DNA of 64,000 nucleotides from Laccaria trichodermophora (taxonomy: Eukaryota; Basidiomycota; Agaricomycetes; Agaricales; Hydnangiaceae). A program made the translations under genes and the position numbers. Below are positions 1 through 11,310 of the stretch, one piece after another (the stretch's first letter is position 1; each line of letters starts with the position of its first letter). The notes below the pieces were generated by a model, which saw nothing but the letters and a program-made list of their open reading frames with translations, was not told the origin of the DNA and did not search any database. The DNA is taken from positions 1,426,001-1,490,000 of the forward strand of contig JACTVC010000001.1 in the NCBI GenBank assembly GCA_018417955.1, in the 5' to 3' direction.

Positions 1-1268
1 TTTGAGACAATTTTTGGAGATTTTCACAATATTCCTATCTACTTATAGCATATTTCAGGCCCACTTCTGGTTAAAAAAAAAAATCAATGCAAGGAACCTT
101 GGCAACGGCGGCACAATATGGTGGCGCAACATGGCTAATTCCAATTTGAATTAGTTCCAATCAAAGTCCAATATGCATCATGACGAATGAATATTTCCTG
201 AGATTTCCTGTTGCAAGTTGACGATGGACGACACCAGCACTCAAGCAGCTTCACTTCAGAAAGGAATACGAAAGATCCGCAACATTCAGTTCAACTATGA
301 TGATTGTGCTGCCCTCTTTCAGCGTGGACTGAAGATACAGGGGCCTGTGATAAATACCCTTGGCGCACTTTGGCAACAAACTGCTGAGGAAAGCTCTGTG
401 CGGCGAAATAATCATTTATGAGATCTAATTAGATTGTCACATTTTGGCAGAGTCACATCTAGTCACGTTCGTGGGAATGTGACATCCTTATACACAATAG
501 CATATTTTGCACGCGAAAAATAGCATATTTGAGGCCGTTTTTTGACCATTTTGACGTACAGACATGGGTGAGAGCTTCCCCGGGCCTAGCACGTCACCCT
601 TGCGTGTTACCATAACGTTCAAAATTGGTGTTGAGCTGGCTAGCAGCACTTGCAGTCAGGCTATCAGCTGGATTATAGGATTGATCACGAAGGAACCCTG
701 TGAAGATATCGTTCCGGGTGATATAATCAGACACACATATAACACTTATTAACAGATACTATGATTCCTCAAGCTAACGTGATTTTTCGGTGAACCCCAG
801 TGAAGAGTTACATAGCGATATTGCCAGAAAAGTCCAGCGTTAGAGGTCCGAGTCGTTCCGCAGAGGAAAGTCTGCGGATGACAGTCGGCCGTTGGTCGGC
901 CGAACACGGCGGAAATCAGTCCCACCATTTCAAAGTCGCGAAAATGGACCTCAAATCCGCATTTTGGACACGTTTAGAAATGTCAATGTTCAGATAGGTT
1001 TAGGTATCTTCTAAAGGTTCAAATTTTCTGACTGGCCTTGCATATATATACAGTTATCAAACAGTCATGCACCAGCGATTTTTTGAATTAAAATCCATAC
1101 ATCAGTCCTGGTGTCTGTCCAATGTCTGTCACTGAAAAATGCTTGATAAGTCCTCATAATTAAATGCCTTGTTTCGCTCAGTATTTCAGATGATTTCAAT
1201 AACTTCTTGCTGGGAAACTTTCTGGAAGCTGCTTGGAGTCGAAAGAGAGCCACCTTCTGTGGCCCCAC
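1..1268. other. Intergenic region, no gene recognised
   Basis: This stretch is AT-rich with only short unsupported reading frames (the longest is about 90 codons), none with a recognisable domain or splice pattern. The element TAGCATATTT recurs near 48 and 500, suggesting old repeat remnants. Nothing else is seen. Confidence 0.5.
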
Positions 1269-1563
1269 CTCATCACGAAGGCTTAACAACTAGTCAAGCG
1301 GTGTCTAGACTATACAAGGCGTATCACGGGAGACTCCGAGGATGTGGTGTGTCTAAAGTAGCAAGCCTAACGCTCGAAGACGCCAGGACTCAGGAGCATC
1401 CGGCCCAACCAATGCCCGGGAACGCAAGCTGGCGTTGAGAAGCACACAAACAGGGGGTAATGATGCCGCCTATGATGCTTTAGAATCAAGTCAATTTGTG
1501 GGATGAGATAGCTATAAAACTGGACGCAGGAATGGTCAAGGAAGTCGTTTGCGATCTCTCACC
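1269..1563 (+). promoter_or_regulatory. Promoter of precursor copy 1, duplicated upstream segment
   Basis: This segment is closely similar to 22384-22699. Both share the string around ACTAGTCAAGCGGTGTCTA, the CGGCCCAACCAATxxCCGGG(A)ACGCAAG stretch, and a TATAAAA box (here 1513-1519) about 45-50 bp before the ATG. Homology between the two loci begins near 1260/22376, so the promoter and gene were copied together and both copies may share regulation. Confidence 0.7.
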
Positions 1564-2189
1564 ATGAAGACCTTCGCCAGCATCATCTCTGTTCTTTTAT
1601 TCGCCAGCGCCGTTGTTGCTGCACCCACTGGGCCAACCACGGTACGTGCCAGTTCCAATCCTTGACCAGTCTAGCAGCGCTGAGGTTTTTCGCAGGCCGA
1701 TCAGGTCGAGCCTCCCAATGAATGGGCCGAATTCGGAAAGCGCGACGTCGCCACTGTAGGATTCTAATGGAACTACATCACTTGAAGAGTTTATGTTGAT
1801 GCGCTTTGTAGAGCGACGTCGTTTCGGCACCCCAAAGCTGGGGAGGGTTGGAGCAAAAGCGTGAAGAGGCGTTGAAGGTAAAAAAAATCGCTACATCGCA
1901 TAAATTGTGCTGACGTGCACCGTGACTCCGTAGGGCGATAAACTTTGGGCCCCCCACAACTGGGGAGGATTTGAGCAGAAGCGTGAAGAGTCCGGCACCG
2001 GCAAGGTAGAATGTGTACCGAAACGAGCACTGAATTTTTGCTGAGAAAAGTGTTGCACCAGGCCGACGTCATTACCAAAGTGGACACCGTTAACTTGGAG
2101 CCTGAGGTAAATGCATAGTGAAGCGAGCACCTCCTTTTTACTAAAAACGATAAATGTATCAGGTGGACGTTCTCACTTGCTGTATCTGA
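1564..2189 (+). CDS. Secreted Kex2-type repeat precursor peptide, copy 1 (3'-shortened)
   Basis: I predict six phase-0 exons: 1564-1641, 1696-1755, 1812-1877, 1934-2005, 2062-2106 and 2163-2189 (115 residues). The first 20-odd residues form a signal peptide (MKTFASIISVLLFASAVVAA). Exons 2-4 each encode one unit ending in KR, with tryptophan cores EWAEF, SWGGL and NWGGF. Exon 5 is acidic linker. The last exon is short and ends in TCCI, unlike the corresponding repeat exon of copy 2 (22700-24009), although the intron and acceptor before it are homologous. The gene therefore looks truncated by sequence divergence at its 3' end. By analogy with fungal Kex2-processed precursors, the product would enter the secretory pathway and be cut after KR. 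Whether this copy is still functional is unknown. Confidence 0.68.
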
Positions 2190-2673
2190 TGACCCAGCAT
2201 TTTGCCTACCAATGCCAAATGGACCCAGTTTCATCGTCGTATCCAGCGTCTGTGAAATATCAATTGTTGTCCTGCGAAGCGGTTGTCGAATCGCCAACTC
2301 TGGACCAAAAATCCGCAACGGCACTGAACAGTCTATGGCATATGCTTACTTTTTCTATTGGACAGATGTTTCACCGCACAAAGAATCCAGATTGGGTCTT
2401 ATGGATGATGAATGAAAACCGGACCACTATCGAAGCGGAAAAAAAAGGATGCGATTCTGGTGTAAGTGTTAGCATTCGCATTAGGTCGCATTCCCGAGTT
2501 TGTTTAACTTCACCACGATCGCCACGTTGAAGAAAATCTTGTAGCGGCTCTGAGAATATCTGTGATTTACACATACATAGAGGACAACATCAACCATAAG
2601 AATTCGTATTTTCACGATTCATAATCCCAACAGGCCCTATCCCAAGCATGTACAATACCTTCTGTAAACTAAT
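2190..2673. other. Region between two convergent genes
   Basis: This holds the 3' flanks of precursor copy 1 and of the GPI-anchored protein gene. Short open frames here show no family match. It may contain decayed remains of the repeat exons still present in copy 2, but none could be aligned by eye. Confidence 0.4.
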
Positions 2674-3354
2674 TCACGAACAGAAAAACGAAGACGAGGG
2701 TCGTCAGGCCAAGCCCAAGAGCGTAGCTCTTGTGGGTTGCTGGGATATGGTAAAGGTCAGGTGGTTTCATGAAAAATAATTCAGATACCTACCTGAAGCA
2801 GAGTTGAGTGTTGACGCAGTTCCAGAACTCGTTGAACCCGCCGATTCAGCGGGTCTAGTCCCAGTTGCACTGGAAGTGGCATTCGCAGGGGTTGGTGCAA
2901 CTCCAGAAACGTAACATCCATCCGTCACCGTTTTCTGCGACACTGCCAATGCGCACCGCGACAGAAGCCCAAATTGATTATCAGCCGTAGAGATTTCGCA
3001 CTCCGTCTTGTACGTCCCATCCCCAGCGCGACCACTCAGACAAAGGTACACCTTGCCCGCCGTGGTTTTGACAGGGTATTCAGCGCCTCCCAGACGCTGG
3101 TGGTCTGCACCGTAGTAGCTGATCGAAACCCCTTGCGAAATGTGCGCGTCAATGACTGGCGCGAACTCTGCCTTGTTCCCAACACATGCGACGTCGATGT
3201 TGGAATTGGTGCCCGGGTAATAGCACCAAGTTCCCGCAGTATTGGGTTCGACATAATCCTTTCCTGACCTAGCGGTCTTGGTGAAAGCGGAAAGAGCTGC
3301 GTGGGCAAAGAAAATGAGAAGAAAAAGCGTAAGGCGTGTGATAGAAGTTAACAT
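2674..3354 (-). CDS. Secreted cysteine-containing protein with predicted GPI anchor
   Basis: Exons are 3354-2793 and 2739-2674, joined over a 53-nt GT-AG intron. I chose the ATG at 3354 because it starts directly with a signal peptide (MLTSITRLTLFLLIFFAHAA); longer upstream extensions would place the hydrophobic segment internally. The mature part has six cysteines (WCYY, VACV, YLCL, TECE, RCAL, GCYV), then a Ser/Thr/Ala-rich stalk. Exon 2 supplies a hydrophobic tail (SYALGLGLTTLVFVFC), the expected pattern of a GPI attachment signal. A run of TATATATATA near 3416-3426 lies about 65 bp upstream and fits a promoter. No named family is recognised; a cell-surface or wall protein is likely. The gene faces precursor copy 1 tail to tail. 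Confidence 0.72.
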
Positions 3355-4015
3355 CGATATAAGAATGCAGTTGTTGGTGTTGAGATAAATCCTAGGGTTT
3401 GTCGAGCCAATGCTTGTATATATATATGCTGGAAAGAGGGTCCTAATCCAGGCCATTGCGGGAATACACTCCCTGTAGCAAGTGACACAGCCTACATATA
3501 ATGAAGCCTGCAGGAGTTCGTTCACATCCTTGGCAAAGCTTGGCAGACTGGTATGTAGCGTGCTGCTAGAGAAAGTCGTTCGGGAATCAGAATCGGGAGA
3601 TAACCCTTGTCTCTCTATTACTAGTGTTCAGGTTCGTTTCCTCGACCAGCTTGCTCTTTTCACGACAGGCGGCAAGTATAACTTGAGGATCAAAAAAAAT
3701 TCAGCTCATTAGCTTTTTGCGTCTCCTCTTCCACTTGCCAGATAGGCTGTAGAGTGAGACACCCTGCCGCACGAGACTATTCTGGGTTCGGTCCCGGTAC
3801 AAAGCCCACCTGAGGTTGAACGTCAAAGTGGTAAACGCGAATGTGATCACTTAGATGATACTACTTACACGCAGCGATCGATCTGTCGACCTTGGAGATG
3901 TTCAGAAACTCACAATCAAGGGGAGGACATTTACATAGCACCCTGCAGTTATGTTTCATGAATATGCCAGCGCCAATCAATGAATCGGATCTGGCAGAGA
4001 CGTTTTCAAGGCAAT
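3355..4015. other. Promoter of the GPI-protein gene and unannotated spacer
   Basis: The first 100 bp contain the TATA-like run near 3416-3426 used by the minus-strand gene. The rest shows no coding signal or clear repeat. Confidence 0.4.
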
Positions 4016-4017
4016 TA

Positions 4018-4222
4018 CAGTGTCTTGCATAATGCTTTGCAGCATGAATTTTTTCAAATCGTATTTGATTATATTTGTAGTGAACCTGATATGTCACAAC
4101 TAAGGCCCAATGAAATGATCTCTGTCCGGAATAAGCCTGAATGTGACATCTCAGGACCAGTTTAAACACAGCCAAATACAATTTCAAAAAATTTACGCTG
4201 CAAAGCATTATGCAAGGCACTG
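4018..4222. mobile_element. Tc1/mariner-type MITE with TA target duplication
   Basis: Inverted ends read CAGTGTCTTGCATAATGCTT on the left and its near-complement on the right (CAGTGCCTTGCATAATGCTT on the minus strand), flanked by TA at 4016-4017 and 4223-4224. The 205-bp length and absence of coding capacity indicate a non-autonomous element. The terminal motif and TA duplication are those of the Tc1/mariner superfamily. Confidence 0.8.
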
Positions 4223-4350
4223 TAGACTGGCTCAGCTACCCACGACACATCAGTAAGATGGCAAAATAGATTCCGGGTTTTACTGGTTTTGGAAGTTGCC
4301 GGGGTGTCCGGAAACCTGAAAAGGAATAGTCTAAGGGTCTCGCCTGTCAG

Positions 4351-5389
4351 GGACTACTGTACCGAACTGTATGGTGGCAACGGCGGACGGAGCGTTACGC
4401 GCCCCAAAGGATTTTTTTCGGCAACGGACCGGGCGTTACGCGTTACTTTGGTCCAATAGGCAACCCCCCCGGAAATTTAGGAAGACGATGTTACAGAAGT
4501 AAATGGTCGGCTGTTGGTATTTCGGGAGCTTTACGAGCATGTGCAATGTGCCCCATCTTGGATTTCAGGTACATTACTTACATTTGATTGTTTCCGTGCA
4601 TCCTTATGGGTGTTTTGCCTTTACCCCTTTTATTTCATAGTCTACAGTATATATATGAAGCCTTATACTGTAGTTACCCATCCGTTTGCCTCTGTCACCT
4701 CCAGAGACAACCGGAAATCTTATTCCCCTTTTTTCTCTTGATCACAAAGAATTGACGCTTGCTGATTTGATTTCAACATTGGCTAGGCATACAATGATCC
4801 TGGTAATGCCAGGGTATACTGCCAGATTTTACCTATATTTTAGGATCTGTAGCCCTGCAGGGACAGAAATTTTTGTAAAAATGGACTTTTTTTTGGACAT
4901 TTTCATAGCAACACACACTGCAAGCATCCAAAGATACTGACATAAGAATATTTTGAGAGTATTTTGATGGTACATAAATTTCTCCCAAAATATCATCCAC
5001 CAGGTATGTGTTTAGTACGGAAAAATATATATTATTACTAATGCAAGAGTATCATGTCAGTATTCTGATAGTATTGAAGCTTTTTCACAATATTGTAAAT
5101 ATATAAGTCAGTATTGATACAGTATCGAGAAAAGACATTGAATATCACCAAAATACTCATCTGATACTTCCACATCAGTAACCAAATATCTTTTTTCATA
5201 CTAAACATATACATGGTGGATAGTATTCTGAGAGAAATTTATGTACCATCAAAATACTCTCAAAATATTCTCACCTAAGTATCTTGGAATGTTTGCAGTG
5301 ACAGCCAGTGTTACACATTGAAATAAGCAACAAAATCAGGCCAGCATTATGTGTTATGTTGCCACCATACAGTTCGGTCAGTAGTGAAC
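4351..5389. mobile_element. Inverted-repeat element containing a nested MITE
   Basis: A near-perfect 29-bp inverted repeat, with key sequence CCGAACTGTATGGTGGCAAC, occurs at 4352-4381 and in reverse at 5358-5389. The ends can be read as TA-CTG...CAG-TA, which would suit a TA-inserting element, but the exact border is uncertain. The 385-bp CACTG element at 4916-5300 lies inside it, so this would be the older insertion. No transposase remains. Confidence 0.5.
4916..5300. mobile_element. CACTA-like MITE (CACTG...CAGTG) with 3-bp TSD
   Basis: The 385-bp element starts CACTGCAAGCATCC and ends with the near-reverse complement GGAATGTTTGCAGTG. The inverted repeats run roughly 100 bp inwards, including the shared stretch around AGTATTTTGATGGTACATAAAT. 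It is flanked by ACA on both sides (4913-4915 and 5301-5303). CACTG ends plus a 3-bp duplication are diagnostic of CACTA/CMC-type elements. It has no coding capacity, and the whole element could fold as a long hairpin. Confidence 0.85.
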
Positions 5390-7277
5390 ATGTACATCTT
5401 ACACTATTTGGGTGGCGGGTTTCCAACAGGTTGCCAAGTTTCAATATTTTGCAATGTTTTGAGGTTTTTAGTGGTTTTCAGAGGTTGCCAGGGTTGAGAA
5501 ACCCATGGAAACTGATTTGCTCAATTACTGATGTAGCTTCTAGATTAATTTCATTTCTAAACAAGCATGAATTTGGGAATGCTTAGGTGAAGTAAAAGCA
5601 ACTGACTCCAAACTAGTTCAAAATGGGAAGCCTTTGGGGCAGCAGAGAGAAGTACTTGGCATGACATCTGCTCCCAACAAGATGAAAGTGCTTGGCGATA
5701 CTTGTGGAGATTGCAGTGTGTACTATTATATGATGTGGGATTTGGCTCCACTAATTAGTGCTCGACCTTTGGCATCCCAACTGTAAGAAACTAAAGATAA
5801 AGAAGTCAGCCTAAGCTTTCTGACTCACAAGAAAAAGAGGCCAACTCCACAAGGGCATTCGTACATTGGAAATTCCAGCACCATATTATGGTGATTGTTT
5901 ACAGCGGCAGTTTCTGCCGTAATCATGTGCTTACTTTAGCATTTAGTTCACTAGTTCACCAGGCAGGCAATGGGCAGGTAGTATACATATGGTTATTGCA
6001 GAAAAGTGATTGCATTGATGAATAGGTGTATCTAGTCACTGAAAGTCCATTGATGTAAGCAGCAGAACAGATATCTCCCACACATAATCTTGCAATATGT
6101 CCCAACAATTATGAATAACATCAGGGAACATCCCAGAGAAGCTCCCAGATAATTCATGATGGGCAGAGGCAAGGTGGTGGGTGGAATTGATGGGTTATTT
6201 TGAGGGATTGGTTGTGCATGGAGGATGTTGTGTTTGAGGTGGCTGGCAACTTGGTGTGTGAATGTGACAATGCCACCTAAGGTGAGGGTTGAAGTTGGGT
6301 GTGCCTTAAGTTTGTCAAGGGCATTGGTGGTGGGTAGCATTGGCAGTAATGTGATGTGGATGAGCATGCATGATATATCATATAGACGTTTCAAATTCAA
6401 TGTGTTGTGTGGCAGGTCATATGCAATTGCCATTATGCACACCGTAACTTCCAATTCCCAAACTTACTGAACTCCACAACATAGAAGCCCAATGCATCCT
6501 CAGGCTACAAATTTGCACCAACAGTTGTGTGGCTCAGTGCGCATTAGTTCCTATGCACCTTTTGGCATAAGTATACCAATCAAGTGTTCCCATAAACATG
6601 CACACTGCAAACAGTACAGAGAGCCAAAACATCTTCATTCCAGGATTGGGGACAAAGGGCAAATAGCACATGGGGAATTATAGAGATGGCCCAGGGTTGT
6701 AGGAGGTTGAAGGTAGTTGATTAGCCAGCCAAAGTTTTATGTATACTTTGACCTCAGTTGCAACTTGCGTGATCGGTTGAAGCAGTGGTTGATGTGTTTG
6801 TGCACAGTCAAGTGTGCAGGAGAAGTTACAGTCTGTCAGGGGGATAGAACTTGTCTTTTCCATGACATCTTGCCATTTTGAAGGGAGTCTCACTGTTGAG
6901 GTTACACAAATTCAGAAGAAGCCTGATAATTCATAGGAGGTTCAAATCTGGAACAGTATTTTGGCTGGGTAATTTAGTTGTAATTATGTAGTTGTACATA
7001 AATTCTTGAATTTATCTAGAGCTACCTAGGTCTAGTAGTCTTGGGTAGACCTGTAGCTACCTGTAGATCCTCACCATAGAATATCAGGCTTGGTGGATGA
7101 TCTGTACCTGAAATGATGTGAGTGGCATTATCTGGTGCCAAAAACAGGCCATGGGACAACTGATGGTGGGATCATTCAACCGCACTTTTCTACAATTGTT
7201 CTCCTTACCCTCTTCTTCCCTCTACCCTCACAGTGACTCAAATGTTAGTGGTTAACAGGTCTTGCTCCCAATTACTA
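5390..7277. other. Transposon-rich spacer, no gene recognised
   Basis: Only short frames without family resemblance are present. The base composition resembles the surrounding repeat block. The segment from about 6950 to 7080 has repeated CTAC/GTAG words resembling the subterminal repeats of the Plavaka ends at 11.1 and 17.3 kb, but no element border could be drawn. Confidence 0.4.
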
Positions 7278-7285
7278 CCCACCAC

Positions 7286-7860
7286 TAGTGCTTGGAAGTT
7301 AGGTTAATTAACTGGAAAATAACTGAGACCAGACTGGACCTAACCACAAAAAAACTGGACTGTGGTTAGTGGTTAGTCAATTCTGGAAATGAAATAACCG
7401 GTTATTTTGCAGTTAGCTAACTGTTAAAAAACCGGTTATGACCGGTTACAACTGACCCTATTATACCCCTTCAAAACACATCTAAAAGCATGAGAAACAC
7501 TAAAAATCTGACAGAGTTATGGTCAAATCTCTAAAATATTGGCTAAAATAGTAGGCCTTCAAGAATATTATTATAAAATTGTCAATTCTTCACCGAATTT
7601 AGCGTTCTTGGGCTTGTTTTAAAGCTACGACGCATGGCAATAATGTTTACTGCAAGGAATATGAGAAATATACGCCGTTATAATCGATTTTCTATTTTTT
7701 CGGTCCTGATTGGTTAGTAACTGCAACTAACTGGTTTTTGTCGGTTATCTTCAGTCCAGTTAGGTTATTTTGGGTCTGGGAATGAACCCTAACCAGTCTC
7801 GGTCTCGGTTAGAGCCCCTGGGCACCCAATAACCTAACCTAACCAGACTTTCAAACACTA
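7286..7860. mobile_element. hAT-type MITE with perfect 8-bp TSD
   Basis: The element begins TAGTGCTTGGAAGT and ends with the complement of TAGTGTTTGAAAGT. The exact 8-bp direct repeat CCCACCAC flanks it at 7278-7285 and 7861-7868. Internally it is rich in AACCGGTTA-type and TTAGTTAACT words in both orientations (subterminal repeats). The TIR type and 8-bp target duplication indicate the hAT superfamily. No transposase frame is present. Confidence 0.88.
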
Positions 7861-7868
7861 CCCACCAC

Positions 7869-8703
7869 CCACCATACCATCAGTAAGCTCCACTGTGCAT
7901 CCAACACCACCTGTATAATGCTAATCTGGACTGCCTATGGACAGCTGGCAGCTTTCGGGTCATTGCTCACCCCACATTCCATCTGGTGAGCTGACCTACC
8001 TTGCTGACTAAAAGCACATCAAGTCTGACCCTGCGCATCAGCACTGCACATTCAACCCAGCAAGTACTTGCAAGCGAGAACACTTATCAAGGTCTGTGCC
8101 AGTGCGTAATCCCATGCGGCCATTCTCCCCTTCTGCCTCAATGGCAATCCTACTTTTCATTTAGATTAGGTACAGACTAAAGTTTCTATGGACCAATAGA
8201 AGTATGATGGTGAGCCCCACCATTCCCTTCTGTTTGTTGAATGTGCACTAATGCCTAGTTTACAATCAATGCCATCACTATCATGGTTAGGTTCATGTTT
8301 GAGTGGGGGTGCACCATCACAATTGATTGTGTGATGCTGGGGAATGTCCATGATGATCATACAGAGCCAGGGAGGGTGCCACTAATTTGACTGCACATCA
8401 ATGTCATCCCCTGCTCCTTCCAGTGTGCAGTGGTTGATCCTTTATATGTTTATATAGGTACTTGTAGTTTACAATTACACTGGCATGTAAATTAGAAGTT
8501 GCTGCAATATGATTATCTTTCTGCATACTTTTTTGATATTTTTCGGCATTTTTGGCCTGACACTGGAAAGATCATGAAAGCAGATGTGCCTGTAATTCAC
8601 CCAATCACTGTTGGGATCTGATTGATCAGTAGGCCATGTAGAACCTGGTACAGTCATCCACCCCTTAATGAATCATGATACACCACTGTAATCCTGGTTG
8701 GCT
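7869..8703. other. Spacer, no gene recognised
   Basis: No coding frame with domain resemblance and no clear repeat border is seen in this stretch between two transposable elements. Confidence 0.4.
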
Positions 8704-8705
8704 TA

Positions 8706-10767
8706 CATCAGCAAGACGACATCTCACTAGAAATGCTAGAATTAGTAAATTCTAGCATTTCTAGTAACTCTAGTCATTTCTAGTCTCCTAGTTTTTCAAA
8801 CTAGGGCTAATGAACTTATCCGATTCTAGACACTCCACTAGGAAGGTTGGACAGCTAGTACTAGTATTTCATACTAATTCTAGTAGATCACTCAATATTC
8901 TAGTGCCACTAGGACACTCTTGCCCAGCGAGATTTTTATAATAAATGATTGTATAATTTATCTAATGAACAAGTGACAAACATTCCTAGTTACTTATGGA
9001 AGGTGAGACGAAGAATGCTGAAGAGAGAACCCCTCATCCCTCTCAGCCGCCCACTAATACAATACATACTGTGCAGGCCGTGGGACTTCATCCCGAGTGA
9101 GTGGCAGCATAGAACGACCTTCACAATATATAGTAAGTAAATGAGTTTGGGAAAAAGTCAACAAAGATACATTACTTATGAGGACGTGAGGGAGATAAGA
9201 AGTAAACTCGAGGAAAGGAACAGAGACGCGCGGAAGGGAAAGAAAACCCTGAGAAATAAACGGGTGAAAGGAAAGAAAACTCAAGGGAAAAGGACGCACC
9301 TCTCACAGCCTGTTCCTCTTTCATCCTAGGAATCTTTGAAGTCTCTCCGCGATGTCATCTTCGCCCCCTTGGTCCCAACCCACTCTCCCCATCAGCCACT
9401 GACAGCTAACACACATGGAATCCACGCCGGAGGCTCTTCTTGCGCGCGCATCCCGAGAATTGCACGTAGGAATCGAGGTGCGTGAAGTTCTTCTAAAAGG
9501 GCAAGAAGATCAGAACAGGAGCCTGCGTCTAGGCCAGCTGAATAACGAGAGAGGGTTGGTATTTGTTGGAAAGAAGGAAGGGAGGTAACAGAGTGTGTGA
9601 AGGAGGGGCTAAGGATGAGGAAGGGAGGTGAAGGAGAGGAAGCAAGGTAAGGAGGTAGGAAAGAGGTAGGGGGTTGGGAGCGTGGAGTGGAAGGCGATGA
9701 TACGCAAATTCGAACCCGCGGAATTGGGCACACTGATGACGACGCGCAAGAAATCGGGTGAGCCTGATATGTACGCACATTTGTCCACTCTGAACAGTGT
9801 GCCTCCCAGCACCCAGCACGCCCATGACAGCGTATGACGAGTCGCCATGCGCCTCATCATCCCGGAATGTCGCCCAGTAGCCAATTGTTGGAAATGCCCG
9901 TTGATGCGGCTCCGATTCGCCCTTCAGCGGCTCCACTGCTTATCGTCGACTCTTCTTTTGATGAGTGCGCGGCCCACGGTGATGAACAAAGAAGGAAAGA
10001 AGCTCGGAGGGGATTGGGACTGATTGGGGTCGCGGATGGTGAGAGGGAAGGGAGTGAATGCTGTGGAAATTCCCCTTCGCGGATTTCAACCATGATCATG
10101 TGATCGTATAATGGCATCATTTTCTTGAGGGCCGGGCTCTTCGACTTTAACATATTCTCCGTCGCTCATCACTCAGCCCACTCAGACGAAGTTCGAACAC
10201 GGCATTTTTTTTAGTGAGGGAGATTTACAGAATGGACGCATAGGCAGTGATAGTTACTACGGGTACCTTGATTTGCTTACTCTTGCCATGGTACTCTTGG
10301 AGTCAAAAGTACCTGCTTGCCGCCCCTTTTCAGTTTGACATGCCACACCTTCGTGAATGGATCGTCGTGGCATCAAACTTTCATTTTTTACTTAGTGTAC
10401 TATGATACAATCACTAGAGCAGTACTAGTCATAATCATTTGTAAAGGGAAAGTCAAGTAATTGAGGTTAAATGGAACCAACTTCTGCATAATTGACGGTG
10501 CCAGTGACCCCTTCTATTATTTTAATTTGCAGGTTCTGCATTAGAAGTCTCATGGGTAATAATTAGATGTTGGATGCACTTATGCATAATGACTGGAAAG
10601 TGACTAGAAAACCAACTAGAAAAAGTAACAGTTACTAGAAATGCTAGGAGTCCTAGGACGTGCTAGGAAAAAAAAAGTTTCTAGTACTAGTGTTTCTAGG
10701 ACACCTAGTACTTTCTAGTGTTTTCTAGTGTTTCTAGCTTCTCTAGCCAGATGTCATCTTCCTGATG
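8706..10767. mobile_element. TIR element (~2.06 kb) with CTAG-rich subterminal repeats
   Basis: The left end CATCAGCAAGACGACATCT matches the inverted right end CATCAGGAAGATGACATCT, and both ends are bordered by TA. Inside each end lie many copies of CTAGAAATGCTAG/TTTCTAGT words (8725-8900 and 10600-10745) in both orientations. The interior (about 9000-10200) has G/A-rich frames with no transposase similarity, so it may be captured host sequence or a dead element. The superfamily is not certain. Confidence 0.5.
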
Positions 10768-10769
10768 TA

Positions 10770-11078
10770 CTTACTGTGCTGCAACTTAGGGGATCATGAC
10801 CCAACACCATATATAGAGCCAAGTGGCTGAACAATTAATTGTTCAGTTATTCTGCCTTTTGGTGTAATGGCTATGTGTTGGTTCTCTGGCCCTCTTACAA
10901 CCACCCCCATTTGATACACTTTTGACTAGCAGATATCTTGCTCAATACTACACTGATTTTTATGAAACAAGTAGTAGAAACTCATATCTACCACCATACA
11001 TAATTTGGATGCAATTGAGGCAGAATTGGAAAAGCTGTGGAGCATACAAAATGGACTGTTTTTCACCTTGCTTGTCAA
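10770..11078. other. Spacer between elements
   Basis: No gene or repeat border is recognised. Confidence 0.35.
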
Positions 11079-11310
11079 CATCTGGAAACATGTTTTCGTG
11101 GTGTAGAACTCACATGGCTATGTATGTCTGTGTAGCCACCAGACTTTATAGACCTCTATGTAGCTCAGGTAGCCATGTACATCGTGTAGAGTTCTAAAAA
11201 AAATCAAGGCACTCAACATAACTCAAATGGAGCCTAATAGTGATGACCATGAAGACAATGAGATTGATATCAGCAGATCCAGTCTAATTTTGCATATACA
11301 TGCCAAAGCA

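Noticed and set aside
1564..2189. Mating pheromone precursor
   Set aside because: Basidiomycete pheromones are short and end in a CaaX box without KR repeats. The signal peptide, multiple KR sites and linked UstYa fit a secreted repeat precursor better; the terminal TCCI is not a CaaX with the usual aliphatic pattern and follows a spliced exon.
3355..3525. Longer N-terminus for the GPI-protein gene
   Set aside because: The upstream in-frame extension includes the TATA-like promoter and would bury the signal peptide; the ATG at 3354 gives a standard secretory start.
3735..3815. Possible tRNA: GGGTTCGGTCCC resembles a T-loop
   Set aside because: No acceptor stem, D-arm or anticodon arm could be paired upstream, and the T-stem pairs only three bases.
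9392..10153. Overlapping long frames on both strands
   Set aside because: Low-complexity Ser/Pro/Leu-rich translations caused by GA-rich DNA, with no domain, inside the CTAG-rich element.
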